A DNA stretch of 40,485 nt from Candidatus Eremiobacteraceae bacterium (GCA_035314825.1 DATFYX010000087.1:1-40485); one strand, 5' to 3'; shown: positions 24,962-33,110, counted from the stretch's first letter. Notes: generated from the sequence alone by a model not told the origin. Numbers and translations are program-made.

Positions 24962-25659
24962 GTGCGGCCCCCGAAATAGACTTTCGATAACTGCTTCAGG
25001 TAGTTGACGATCTCCCCACTATTGAGTTTGCTCGTCCCTGCAGTTCGATCGGTGAAAACATATGGTATTTCCTTGACGCCGGAATACTTCCCTTTGAGTA
25101 TGACTTCGAGCCCGATCTTGAAGCCGATGGGATCGAGCTTCACGCCGTCGATCACCGGACGTTTGAAGAAGAAAAATCCGGAGGTGATATCTCTCACCGG
25201 CGTCAACGGACGCGCGAGCGCGATCGCGACGCGCGACGTGATCTTGCGCCGCCAAGGCCAATTCGTGATGCCGCCGCCGGCGACGTAGCGGCTGCCGATC
25301 GCCAGCTCGCACCGCCCGCTTTGGACCGCTCCGATGAGTGCGGGAACGATCGCCGGATCGTGGCTGAAGTCGGCGTCCATCACGCCGATGATGGGCGAGG
25401 TGCACGTGGCCCAGCCGTCGATCACCGCCGAAGAGAGTCCGAGCTTGCCCGCGCGATGGATGCAACGCACCGGGTACTTCGCGGCGAGCGAATCCACCAA
25501 TGCTCCGGTGCCGTCCGGCGAGTTGTCGTCCACGATGACGATCTCGCCGTTGATGCCGGCGTCCGCGAATTCTTGAGTCAGCGCGACGATCAGTTTCTCG
25601 ATGCCGAGCGCCTCATTATATGTGGGGATGACGACGGAGACGTCGTAGGACGCGGTCAT
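24958..25659 (-). CDS. Family 2 glycosyltransferase, polyprenol-phosphate sugar synthase-like
   Basis: A 233-aa single-domain GT-A enzyme of the DPM1 type, which moves mannose or another sugar from a nucleotide to polyprenyl phosphate on the inner membrane face. Motifs are VVIPTYNEALGIEKL (about 10), IVIVDDNSPDGTG (about 40), GVMDADFSHDP (DxD, about 93) and DITSGFFFFKRPV (about 158). It has no C-terminal membrane helices, unlike longer family members. ATG 25659 is chosen because the catalytic domain starts there, although the frame is open upstream over the rsmE region. The accD start overlaps its stop by GTGA. Confidence 0.88.
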   Translation of the reverse strand: MTASYDVSVVIPTYNEALGIEKLIVALTQEFADAGINGEIVIVDDNSPDGTGALVDSLAAKYPVRCIHRAGKLGLSSAVIDGWATCTSPIIGVMDADFSHDPAIVPALIGAVQSGRCELAIGSRYVAGGGITNWPWRRKITSRVAIALARPLTPVRDITSGFFFFKRPVIDGVKLDPIGFKIGLEVILKGKYSGVKEIPYVFTDRTAGTSKLNSGEIVNYLKQLSKVYFGGRT

Positions 25660-25705
25660 TGCAAGCGCGTTCTGGCCGTCGAAAATAGGCACCTGGCGAT
25701 CGCGC

Positions 25706-26437
25706 CTACCACCAGCCGGCGCCGGCGGCCAGTGCTGCGAGCATCGCGGCAGCGGCCGTCTCCGTGCGCAAGATCGTGGGGCCAAGGGATACGAGCGCGC
25801 AGCCGGCGGCGCGCGCAGCCTCGACCTCGGCCGCGGTGAGGCCGCCCTCGGGTCCGATCGCGATCGCGATGTCGCGTGCACCGGCGATGCCCCGCAGCGC
25901 CTCGGCGAACGAGCCGGCCGGCGCGTTCTCATACGCGACCAACGGCCTCGCATCGCCCCGAAAGGCCTGCAGAGCGTCGGCCCATCCCATGGGTTCCGCG
26001 ATGACCGGCACGTGGAGCCGGCGCGCCTGCTGTGCTGCCGAGCGCGCGATTCGCCGCCAGCGATCGAGCCTGTGCCGGCTCGCATCCGCGTAGCTGCGTT
26101 CGCAGTGCACGGGCACGATGCGTCGCGCGCCCAACTCGACCGTCTTCTCGACCACGTCGTCGAACTTCGCACCCTTGACGAGCGCCTGCAGCACGCTGAC
26201 GCCGACGGGCAGTTCGCCGAGCGATTCATCGCGGGATTTTGCGACGTGCGCTCGGACCGCACCGGCTTCGCCCTCGATCAGTGTCGCGTCCCACGCTTTG
26301 CCGCCATGCAGGACGATAAGCGCATCGCCGCCGTGCATGCGCAGCACGTGCGTGGCGTGATGCGCGTCGTCAGCATGCAGCTCGACTTCGAGGCCGGGCC
26401 TGCACGCAGTGTCGACGAAAAAGCGCGGTGCGCTCAC
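25706..26437 (-). CDS. rsmE: 16S rRNA (uracil-1498-N3)-methyltransferase
   Basis: Methylates N3 of U1498 in 16S rRNA using SAM. The 243-aa SPOUT enzyme begins with a PUA-like domain (APRFFVDT, HHATHVLRMHGGDAL). The trefoil-knot domain follows with QALVKGAKFDDVVEKTVELGARRIVPV in parts, AIGPEGGLTAAEVEAA (about 192) and LGPTILRTETAAAAML (about 214), all diagnostic. I choose GTG 26437 because it forms a GTGA overlap with prmA and matches the family start; the frame is open to 26464. It is preceded by dnaJ and prmA in the same run. Confidence 0.95.
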   Translation of the reverse strand: MSAPRFFVDTACRPGLEVELHADDAHHATHVLRMHGGDALIVLHGGKAWDATLIEGEAGAVRAHVAKSRDESLGELPVGVSVLQALVKGAKFDDVVEKTVELGARRIVPVHCERSYADASRHRLDRWRRIARSAAQQARRLHVPVIAEPMGWADALQAFRGDARPLVAYENAPAGSFAEALRGIAGARDIAIAIGPEGGLTAAEVEAARAAGCALVSLGPTILRTETAAAAMLAALAAGAGWW

Positions 26438-27309
26438 GGCTTCACGTGCAGATAGGCGAGCCACTGCCCGCGGCGCCGTTCCGTGACGAAGTCGAGCCCC
26501 GCGTGCGCGTATGCGGCGAGTGTCGCAAGCCGGCCGCGCGCCGTGATGCCCGAGCTCACCAACGCGCCCCCGCGCGCGAGCTTCGACGCGAAGCTCCGGG
26601 CGAACGCTTGCAACGTTTCAGCCGTGATGTTGGCGACGATGATATCGGCTTTGGGGAACTCTTGGGGCACCCGATCTGCACGCGCCAGCGCGGCCGCGCG
26701 CGCGGCGTTGGCGGCGAAGTTGGCGCGCGCCGCACGCAGCGCGGTCGCGTCGTCGTCGAACGCGTACGTCTTGGCGCCGCGCTTGGCGGCGGCCAGGGCA
26801 AGGATCCCCGAACCGCAGCCCGCGTCGATCACGACGTCTCCTTCCTTTAGATACTCGAGCAGCAGGCCGGCGGCGAGCTGCGTCGTCGCGTGGCGTCCGG
26901 TGCCGAAGGCCATGCCAGGGTCGAGGCGCAGCGTGTCGGCGCCGTGCGGCGGTTCGTAGCCGCGGTGCCACGAGGGCACGACGTACATCCCAGAAGTCAG
27001 ACGCAACGGTTTGAAATGCTCTTTCCAGGCGTTGGCCCAATCGCGTTCCACCACGTTCGCGTGACGCATGGCCGCCGGGCCCATCAGCCCCGCACGGCGG
27101 CGCGACGCGATCCCATCGTGCAAGCGCTTGCGCATGGCGGTCAGGTCTGTACTGCGAGGCACGTATATACTGGCCGCGACGCGGCTGCTTCCCTCGCGTT
27201 GCTCGAACGCGACGTGGGCGCCCGAAACGGCGCCGAGCAACGCACTCGCGCGTTCTGCATCGATCGCCGCAACGTCGAGGGTGAGGCGCCGCCAACCGCG
27301 CCGCTCCAT
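26434..27309 (-). CDS. prmA: Ribosomal protein L11 methyltransferase
   Basis: A class I SAM-dependent methyltransferase that trimethylates ribosomal protein L11. The 291-aa protein has an N-terminal recognition domain (about 1-95), ANAWKEHFKPLRL (about 93) and DPGMAFGTGRHATTQL (about 130). SAM motif I is DAGCGSGILALAAAKRGAK (about 163), and IIVANITAETL corresponds to the NPPF/NPPY-type position. The start is ATG 27309 (TGATG with the dnaJ stop) or the adjacent GTG 27312 (GTGA). It sits between dnaJ and rsmE, a common order in Gram-positive heat-shock operons. Confidence 0.94.
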   Translation of the reverse strand: MERRGWRRLTLDVAAIDAERASALLGAVSGAHVAFEQREGSSRVAASIYVPRSTDLTAMRKRLHDGIASRRRAGLMGPAAMRHANVVERDWANAWKEHFKPLRLTSGMYVVPSWHRGYEPPHGADTLRLDPGMAFGTGRHATTQLAAGLLLEYLKEGDVVIDAGCGSGILALAAAKRGAKTYAFDDDATALRAARANFAANAARAAALARADRVPQEFPKADIIVANITAETLQAFARSFASKLARGGALVSSGITARGRLATLAAYAHAGLDFVTERRRGQWLAYLHVKP

Positions 27310-28427
27310 CACTCGTTTCCGAGCGCTCGTCTGACCTTCTTGAAGAGATTGGGCTCGGGGATCTCCTCGCCGCCGGCTTTCGCGTAGGCCTCAAGCAATT
27401 CGCGCTGCTTGCGTGTCAGCCGCTGCGGGATGGCGACGTTGATGTCGACGATGAGGTCGCCCCGGCCGCTCCCGCGCATGCGCGGCAGGCCCCGACCCGG
27501 AATCCGAAACCGCGTGCCGCCCTGGGTTCCTGCGGGCAGGTCGAGCGCAGCGGCGCCGTCCAGACCCTCGATCTCCAGCTTCGCGCCCAACGCGGCTTGG
27601 GTGAACGAGACATCGGTCACGCAGTGGAGGTCGGCGCCGTCGCGTTCGAACGTCTCATCCGGCTCCATGGCCAGATAGACGTAGAGGTCTCCGCTGGGAG
27701 CGCCGCGCTCACCCGCTTCGCCGAGGCCGGCGAAGCGTATGCGCGTGCCCTCCTCGACGCCGGGTGGCACCTTCACGCTGAGCTTCTTCTTCACTTCGCG
27801 GCGGCCGCGGCCGTGACACGAGCGGCATGGGTCGGTGATGATACCGCCGCTGCCGTCGCAGCGCGGGCAGGGTCCGGTCGTGACGAACTGGCCCAGCATG
27901 GTATTGCGCATCGAGCGCACCTGGCCGCTGCCGCGGCACTGCGGACACGTCGCGGGGGCCGACTTGTCGGCCGAACCGCTGCCCTCACAGGCCTCGCAGC
28001 GCCCGAGGTGCGAGAACGAGATCTCGCGCGTGGTGCCGGTCAGCACGTCGGCGAGCTTCACGCTCAAGTCATAGCGCAGGTCGGCTCCGCGCTGCGGCTG
28101 CACGCGACCGCGCCCGCCGCCGGCGCCGAAGAAAGTCTCGAAGAGATCGCCGAACGGGAAGTCGCCGAAGTTGGGCGCTCCCTGAGCGCCTGCCGCGCCG
28201 GCTGCGTGCCCGAAGCGGTCGTACTGAGCGCGGCGCTGCGCGTCCGAGAGCACGGCATAGGCCTCGTTGATCTCTTTGAAGTGCGATTCGGCGGCGGCCT
28301 TGTCGGGCGTGGTGGCCACATCGGGATGGTGCCGGCGCGCCAGATTGCGATAGGCACGCTTGATCTCCGCTTCCGAGGCGGAGCGAGAGACGCCGAGCAC
28401 CTCGTAATAATCGCGTTTGGGCGGCAC
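27309..28427 (-). CDS. dnaJ: Chaperone DnaJ (type I Hsp40)
   Basis: Co-chaperone that stimulates DnaK ATPase and delivers unfolded clients. The 372-aa protein has a J domain (about 6-72) with HHPDVA, carrying the essential HPD, then a Gly/Phe-rich region (FGDFPFGDLFETFFGAGGG, about 88-106). Four CxxCxGxG zinc repeats follow (CEACEGSG, CPQCRGSG, CPRCDGSG, CRSCHGRG, about 143-208), then two C-terminal substrate domains. The start is GTG 28427, 2 nt after the hrcA stop. dnaK and grpE, often between hrcA and dnaJ, are absent here and must lie elsewhere. Confidence 0.96.
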   Translation of the reverse strand: MPPKRDYYEVLGVSRSASEAEIKRAYRNLARRHHPDVATTPDKAAAESHFKEINEAYAVLSDAQRRAQYDRFGHAAGAAGAQGAPNFGDFPFGDLFETFFGAGGGRGRVQPQRGADLRYDLSVKLADVLTGTTREISFSHLGRCEACEGSGSADKSAPATCPQCRGSGQVRSMRNTMLGQFVTTGPCPRCDGSGGIITDPCRSCHGRGRREVKKKLSVKVPPGVEEGTRIRFAGLGEAGERGAPSGDLYVYLAMEPDETFERDGADLHCVTDVSFTQAALGAKLEIEGLDGAAALDLPAGTQGGTRFRIPGRGLPRMRGSGRGDLIVDINVAIPQRLTRKQRELLEAYAKAGGEEIPEPNLFKKVRRALGNE

Positions 28428-28429
28428 GG

Positions 28430-29515
28430 TCAGGCGGGCTCTTCGTTTTGGAAGAGCGCGTTGAGGCTCTGCGCGACGTGGCCGACCAGCGCGAGCAGGC
28501 GCGCGTAATGCATGCGCCGCGGACCAAGGACGCCGAGCGCGCCGGCGTTGCGGTCGCCGACCTTATATGGGATAGTCACGACGCTGCACTCGTTCATGTC
28601 GGCGCTGCCGAGCTCGTGACCGATGCTCACCGTCGCGCCCTGATGCGCCAACGACTCTTGAAGCCAGCGATACAACGTCTGCTGCTCTTCGAGCAGCTCC
28701 AAGATGGCGCGCAGCTTGCGGAAATCCCGGAACTCCTGCTGGTCGAGCAGATTGTTCGCGCCGCCTGCGTACAGCCGGCGCTCGAGCTCGACGTCGCCGT
28801 GCACCGCGAACATGCCGGCCAGCGAACGCAGCAGATCGTGGGGCAGCAGCGTGTCGTGGGCGAGCTCGGACAGCGCCGTCGCCGTGATGTCGCTCAGGCG
28901 GCGACCGGCGAGATTGGCGTTGAAGTTGTTGCAGGCGCGCGTGAGCTGGTCGGGATCGACGTCGACCGCGACTTCAATGGTCGCCTGCGCGGCGATGCCG
29001 AGGTTGGTGACGAGCACGACGTGGACGTGGCGCGCGTTGACCCAGATGAGCTGGAGATGCCGGAACGTCTGGCTATCGAGGCGCGGCGCGATCGCGAATG
29101 CGATGCTGCGTGTCAGATTTGAGAGCACGTGCGACGCGTGGTCGACGACGCTATCGAGCTGCGTGCGCGCTCGATGGATCTCGGTGTTGATCTGCTCGCG
29201 CTCCTCGGCGCTGAGCACTTCGGGCTGGATAAGACGGTCAACGTAATAGCGGTAGCCCAAATCCGAGGGCACGCGCCCTGCCGAGGTGTGGGGCTGATCG
29301 AGATACCCTTCGCCTTCGAGCGCAGCCATCTCGGCGCGCACGGTCGCCGGACTCACGCCCAGATTGTACTTCTGCGTCAGGGTGGCCGACCCGACCGGCT
29401 CGCCGGTCGCGATATACTCATACACGACCGTGCCGAGGATCGACGTCTTGCGGCGATCCAGTTCCGGCTGGTCGGATGGGGCCTGATTCTTGTCGTCTTC
29501 TTTGGGCATCTTCAT
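28430..29515 (-). CDS. hrcA: Heat-inducible transcription repressor HrcA
   Basis: Represses class I heat-shock genes by binding CIRCE. The 361-aa protein has an N-terminal winged helix (about 20-85: VYEYIATGEPVGSATL, NLGVSPATVRAEMAALEGEGYL, HTSAGRVPSDLGYRYYVD), the most conserved part of the family, followed by the GAF-like and dimerisation domains. The start is ATG 29515, whose A is also the first base of the CIRCE operator, so binding would block both promoter clearance and the start region. dnaJ, prmA and rsmE lie downstream and probably share HrcA control. Confidence 0.96.
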   Translation of the reverse strand: MKMPKEDDKNQAPSDQPELDRRKTSILGTVVYEYIATGEPVGSATLTQKYNLGVSPATVRAEMAALEGEGYLDQPHTSAGRVPSDLGYRYYVDRLIQPEVLSAEEREQINTEIHRARTQLDSVVDHASHVLSNLTRSIAFAIAPRLDSQTFRHLQLIWVNARHVHVVLVTNLGIAAQATIEVAVDVDPDQLTRACNNFNANLAGRRLSDITATALSELAHDTLLPHDLLRSLAGMFAVHGDVELERRLYAGGANNLLDQQEFRDFRKLRAILELLEEQQTLYRWLQESLAHQGATVSIGHELGSADMNECSVVTIPYKVGDRNAGALGVLGPRRMHYARLLALVGHVAQSLNALFQNEEPA

Positions 29516-29541
29516 TAGCAGTCAGCACAGGAGAGTGCTAA
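29515..29541. promoter_or_regulatory. CIRCE operator
   Basis: TTAGCAGTC-N9-GAGTGCTAA matches the consensus TTAGCACTC-N9-GAGTGCTAA at 17 of 18 arm positions with the exact 9-nt spacer. It overlaps the hrcA start codon and lies about 120 bp before the divergent esterase gene. It is the expected HrcA binding site and implies autoregulation of hrcA-dnaJ. Confidence 0.94.
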
Positions 29542-29659
29542 TCCGATGTACGGCGTTCGGGGAGAGCGTCCCTCTAGTGGAACGGGTCTCACGGCCGCCT
29601 CATACCCTTCTCACGCCGTTTTCCGGCGCCGCCGAGGGCGTGTGGGCGACAATACGCTC

Positions 29660-30610
29660 ATGAAACCGGTCGCCGCAATCGCAACCTTGCTAGCGCTGGC
29701 CCTTCTCCCAGGCTTGCGCACTGCAAGCGCTGATACGGCGACCGATTCATCCGCCGCGATCCAAGTCGGCGGCGTCGAGCGCGAATACCTTATCCACATC
29801 CCCGCCTCGTATCATGGCGCGCACCCCACGTCCTTGGTCTTGGTCTTCCATGGCGGCGGCGGAGCGGCAGCTGGGATGGAGCGCATCTCAGGCATGAACG
29901 AGGTCGCCGATCGCCACGGGTTCATCGCCGCATACCCGCAGGGCATCGATCGACAGTGGAAAGATGGTCGAAACGTGCCCGCGCGCGGCTCGTCCGGCGC
30001 GATGCTCACGCAAACGGATGATGTGACCTTCATCGCCGCATTGATCTCTTCGCTTGAATCGAAGTACAGGATCGATCCGAAGCGCGTCTACGCGACCGGC
30101 ATTTCGAACGGTGCAATATTTTCGCTTCGGCTGGCCTGCGATCTCGGGGCCCGGATCGCGGCGATCGCCCCGGTGGCGGGCTCCATACCACGCGGTTTCG
30201 CGGATGCGTGCGAGTCGCAACCCGTCTCGGTGATGATGATCAACGGCACTGACGACCGGCTCGTGCCGTTCGACGGCGGAAAGGTCGGGGGGCCCTTCGC
30301 AGGGCAGGGCTACGTCATTCCCGTCGCCGATGCGCTCGCGACGTGGATCAAGACCGATGGCTGTTCGTCCACGCCGCGTTCGTTTGCGCTGCCGGACGCC
30401 GACCCGAACGACGGCACCACCACCGCGGTGCAGGCATTCGACGCATGCCGCAACGGCACGGCGGTCGAGCTGTACACCGTCAACGGCGGCGGCCACACGT
30501 GGCCGGACGGGCCGCAATACCTGCCCCAGTTCATCGTCGGCAAGGTGAGCTACGACTTCAACGCGAGCGAAGCGATATGGCAGTTCTTCGCGTCGCATCC
30601 GGCGAGGTGA
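29660..30610 (+). CDS. Secreted polyhydroxybutyrate depolymerase/feruloyl esterase-like hydrolase (LpqC family)
   Basis: A 316-aa exported esterase. A signal peptide (MKPVAAIATLLALALLPGLRTASA) precedes the alpha/beta-hydrolase domain. SLVLVFHGGGGAAAG (about 59) is the oxyanion-hole strand, YATGISNGAIFSLRLA (about 148) holds the GxSxG nucleophile Ser, INGTDDRLVPFDGG (about 194) the acid and NGGGHTWPDG (about 276) the catalytic His. The family cleaves short polyhydroxyalkanoate or feruloyl esters outside the cytoplasm. ATG 29660 is chosen because the signal peptide starts there, although the frame is open from 29546. Divergent from hrcA. Confidence 0.88.
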   Translation: MKPVAAIATLLALALLPGLRTASADTATDSSAAIQVGGVEREYLIHIPASYHGAHPTSLVLVFHGGGGAAAGMERISGMNEVADRHGFIAAYPQGIDRQWKDGRNVPARGSSGAMLTQTDDVTFIAALISSLESKYRIDPKRVYATGISNGAIFSLRLACDLGARIAAIAPVAGSIPRGFADACESQPVSVMMINGTDDRLVPFDGGKVGGPFAGQGYVIPVADALATWIKTDGCSSTPRSFALPDADPNDGTTTAVQAFDACRNGTAVELYTVNGGGHTWPDGPQYLPQFIVGKVSYDFNASEAIWQFFASHPAR

Positions 30611-30647
30611 CCGCAGGACCGCTCGCCGCCTCTTTGAAGCTCCGCTC

Positions 30648-31871
30648 GTGAAGCTACCTCGGATAGGACCCGGGTTCGTATCCGCTGCGTCCGATAACGA
30701 TCCCACGACCGTGGCGACGCTGGCCGTTGTCGGCGCGACGACAGGCTACGCGCTGACGTGGCTCGTCGTCTTGCTGTTGCCGATGCTTGCGGTCGTCCAG
30801 ATGATCGCCGGTTCGATCGGCGCGGTGACGCGGACCAGCTTACAGGGGGCGATCCGCAGCCGCTACGGATTGTTCTGGGCCTGCATCGCGCTCGTGTCCG
30901 TCGTCGCCGTCAACGTCTTCACGCTGACGGCCGACGTCGAGGCTGGCGCCGTCGCACTGACGCTGTTGACCGGCGTCGCGTATCAGTATTTCGTGCTGCC
31001 CTTCGTGGCCGTCGTCGGCTGGCTGCTCGTCTCGCAGCGCTATTCGCGCATCGAACGCCTCCTGTCGCTATTGCCGTTCATCTTCCTCGCGTACGGTGCA
31101 AGCGCGATCGCCGCCAGAGCGGATTGGGGCCTAGTCGCGCGCGCGATCGTCCTGCCGCAGTTCCATCTCAACGCCGTGTTCATCGGCGGGGCGCTCGCGC
31201 TGCTGGGCACGACGTTGACCGGCTACGTCTACATCTGGGAGTCGGTCGAAGTGGCGGAGCGCGCGCCGGCGCTCTCGCAGCTCCGCTCGGTCAGATTCGA
31301 TGCCACGCTCGGCATGCTGTTCGCGACGCTGACGTTCTTGTTCATCTTGGTCGCCACCGGCGCGACGTTGGGGCGAGAGCATACGCTGGTGCAGACGGCT
31401 GCCGACGCGGCGCTTGCGCTCAAACCGCTCGCCGGTCCGTGGGCGTCCGCGCTGTTCGGTGTCGGCGTGTTGGGATCGGCGCTGCTCGCGGTGCCCGTCA
31501 TCGCCGGCACGACGGGCTACGTCGTGGCGCACACGTTCGGCTGGCCGGGCACGTTGAACGCTCCGTTCCGCGAGGCGAAGGCATTCTATGGGGCGATCCT
31601 GGCGTCACTTGCGATCGCCGCCGTCTTCTCTTTCACCGGAGTCTCGCCGATCGCGCTCTTGCTCGCCGCTTCGGTCGCGGGCGGCCTCGCAACCCCTGTG
31701 ACGCTTTACTTCGCCATCCGGCTCGCGCGTGACGAGACGACGATGGGCAGCCATCGCATCGCTCCACTGCTCGCCGGTGCGGGCTGGGTGGTGGCCGCGA
31801 TCATGACGGCCGCGTCGATTTTGTACCTCGGTCTGGGCGTCGGCGCGTGGGGTATGACGTCACATCTTTAA
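30648..31871 (+). CDS. NRAMP-related divalent metal transporter, non-canonical TM6
   Basis: A 407-aa inner-membrane protein with about 11 helices. TM1 has GPGFVSAASDNDPTTVAT, the unwound metal-binding helix (DPGN in true NRAMPs, here DNDP). The TM6 metal motif, normally A/G-T-x-MPHN, reads LLGTTLTGYVYIWESVEVAE: the Met-Pro-His is absent. Such replacements are known in Mg2+/other-ion branches of the superfamily (NRMT), so the substrate may not be Mn2+/Fe2+. The start is GTG 30648, 37 nt after the esterase stop. Only the family assignment is firm. Confidence 0.85.
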   Translation: MKLPRIGPGFVSAASDNDPTTVATLAVVGATTGYALTWLVVLLLPMLAVVQMIAGSIGAVTRTSLQGAIRSRYGLFWACIALVSVVAVNVFTLTADVEAGAVALTLLTGVAYQYFVLPFVAVVGWLLVSQRYSRIERLLSLLPFIFLAYGASAIAARADWGLVARAIVLPQFHLNAVFIGGALALLGTTLTGYVYIWESVEVAERAPALSQLRSVRFDATLGMLFATLTFLFILVATGATLGREHTLVQTAADAALALKPLAGPWASALFGVGVLGSALLAVPVIAGTTGYVVAHTFGWPGTLNAPFREAKAFYGAILASLAIAAVFSFTGVSPIALLLAASVAGGLATPVTLYFAIRLARDETTMGSHRIAPLLAGAGWVVAAIMTAASILYLGLGVGAWGMTSHL

Positions 31872-31999
31872 GTTTTCTTAACAGTTCGTCCCGTATCGCA
31901 ATACAAGCTCTTGTCCACGGATGCGAACAGGTGTACGCTGTTTGAAACTTGGCCTTTTCGTGGGACGTTTAGAGACATAGATAATGGAGGTTCTGCGGA
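31872..31999 (+). promoter_or_regulatory. Intergenic region with candidate ECF-type promoter
   Basis: After the transporter stop a short AT-rich inverted repeat, TTAAG-TTTT-CTTAA (31869-31882), may end transcription, though no U-tract follows. Further on, GAAAC (31944-31948), 17 nt, CGTTT (31966-31970) has the form of an ECF promoter and would start RNA near 31977. GGAGG (31986-31990) then serves the TTG at 32000. The 17-nt spacing equals that in the candidate at 6961-6988. Inference from pattern only. Confidence 0.35.
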
Positions 32000-32230
32000 T
32001 TGAAAAAGTATCAGTGCGGGAGATGCCCCTTCGGCAGCGATGACCTCGAAGAATTCGGCGCTCATATCTGCGTGGGCGCGAATCCGATGCTTGCGGCACT
32101 CGGCGGGATGATCTCCACACCCGAATTCACTATCGATCTGACGATGGCCGTCAAAGAGAGCATCGAACGGCGCAGAGTGCAGACCGCCGTGGACGGACTC
32201 GAAGACGCGCTGAGGCGCGGAGAGCTGTAG
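32000..32230 (+). CDS. Small zinc-finger-like protein
   Basis: A 76-aa orphan protein. It opens MKKYQCGRCPFGSDDLEEFGAHIC, with Cys 6, Cys 9, His 22 and Cys 24, a spacing like a CCHC/C2H2-type finger that could bind zinc. The C-terminal half is helical and charged (TMAVKESIERRRVQTAVDGLEDALRRGEL in parts). TTG 32000 is chosen because GGAGG lies 9 nt upstream and no ATG is in frame. Target unknown. It stands alone between the transporter and the opposite-strand M48-like gene, with its own candidate promoter. Confidence 0.7.
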   Translation: MKKYQCGRCPFGSDDLEEFGAHICVGANPMLAALGGMISTPEFTIDLTMAVKESIERRRVQTAVDGLEDALRRGEL

Positions 32231-32236
32231 GAGTTG

Positions 32237-32263
32237 CCCGCGTTCAAGAGCGCGGGACCACAT
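32237..32263 (-). repeat. REP-like palindrome, copy 8, containing the M48-like stop codon
   Basis: CCCGCGTTC-AA-GAGCGCGGG (32237-32256), nearly the same stem as copy 1. On the minus strand it is preceded by ATGTGGT, giving the GTGG form of the tetranucleotide. The TGA of the M48-like gene (32246-32244) lies in the hairpin. Confidence 0.7.
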
Positions 32264-33110
32264 TCGGGGGCGTCAGGTACAAGTTCGGGTCGACGGGCTT
32301 ATACGTGAAGCCCGCATCGCGCAGTTCTTGGATGCGGACCAGCGCTTGGGGCCGTGGGTAGAAAAAGGCGTTGAAGAACGACCAGAAGCCGCCATAGCGC
32401 CGCGCCTGGGCGAGATAATCTGGGATGTCGACATAGTCCATCATGCGCCGGCCGGCCGCGTAGATGAGCAGACCGCGAAAACCGGTCGGCGCCAAGAACG
32501 CTCCGTAGCGGTCGCGCGAGAAGACGCGGATCCGGCTCAGCGGATTCGCGAGAAACTTGATGGCGTGGACGTACGTCAGCAGCATGTCGTTCCAGAGCGC
32601 GGTGTGGTGCAGCCGTAACGCACCGAGCTCGTGGCCGAGCGTGAAGGCGACGACGTCAAGCGTCTGGCGATAGTCGCTGCCGAACAGGTTTTGATGGAGT
32701 ATGATATAGTCTTCGTGCCAGGCCGAGTAGGTCTGCGAGTACGGCTTGATCGTGTCGGCGGTGAGAAAAAGCTCGGGCAGTTGCGTCATCTCAAGCACGC
32801 TGCAATGCGCTTCGAGAATGGCGTAGATCTCCGGGAATTGGGTCCGCGAGAGCCGGACCGAGTTGCCGCGGATGTAGGCCTCGCGCCGGTTGCGATTCAC
32901 CGTGAGCATCGGGATTCCGATGAGGGCGGTGATCGCCAGCAAGCGGGCGATGCCCAGTTCCTTGTTGAGCAACGGATGATCCTTCAGCCAGGGAAGTGGC
33001 GGGTTGTACACGATGAGCGCGATCGCCGCGGCCATAAGAACAAAGTTGAGGATCACCGACACGATGAAGAGACGCCGCTCGAGCGGATGTCGCAGGTCCT
33101 TTTCGGTCAC
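32244..33110 (-). CDS. M48-family peptidase homologue with degenerate zinc motif
   Basis: A 288-aa membrane protein with two N-terminal helices (about 14-35 and 52-70) and an M48-like domain. The usual HExxH reads TLGHELGALRLHH (about 165-177), that is HELGA: the second zinc His is Ala (codon GCG). Surrounding sequence (QTLDVVAF before, LWNDMLL after) fits the family. It may be a non-catalytic relative or use a downstream His. The start is GTG 33110, with a GTGA overlap with the channel gene. Its last residues and stop fall inside a REP-like repeat, so the C-terminus may be altered. Confidence 0.75.
   Translation of the reverse strand: MTEKDLRHPLERRLFIVSVILNFVLMAAAIALIVYNPPLPWLKDHPLLNKELGIARLLAITALIGIPMLTVNRNRREAYIRGNSVRLSRTQFPEIYAILEAHCSVLEMTQLPELFLTADTIKPYSQTYSAWHEDYIILHQNLFGSDYRQTLDVVAFTLGHELGALRLHHTALWNDMLLTYVHAIKFLANPLSRIRVFSRDRYGAFLAPTGFRGLLIYAAGRRMMDYVDIPDYLAQARRYGGFWSFFNAFFYPRPQALVRIQELRDAGFTYKPVDPNLYLTPPNVVPRS

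Noticed and set aside
25660-26262. 434-aa glycosyltransferase extension
   Set aside because: The N-terminal 200 residues are an out-of-frame reading of rsmE, Arg/Ser/Pro-rich with no motif.
31869-31882. TTAAG-TTTT-CTTAA as a rho-independent terminator
   Set aside because: A weak AT stem overlapping the transporter stop with no U-tract after it. Mentioned only in the intergenic entry.
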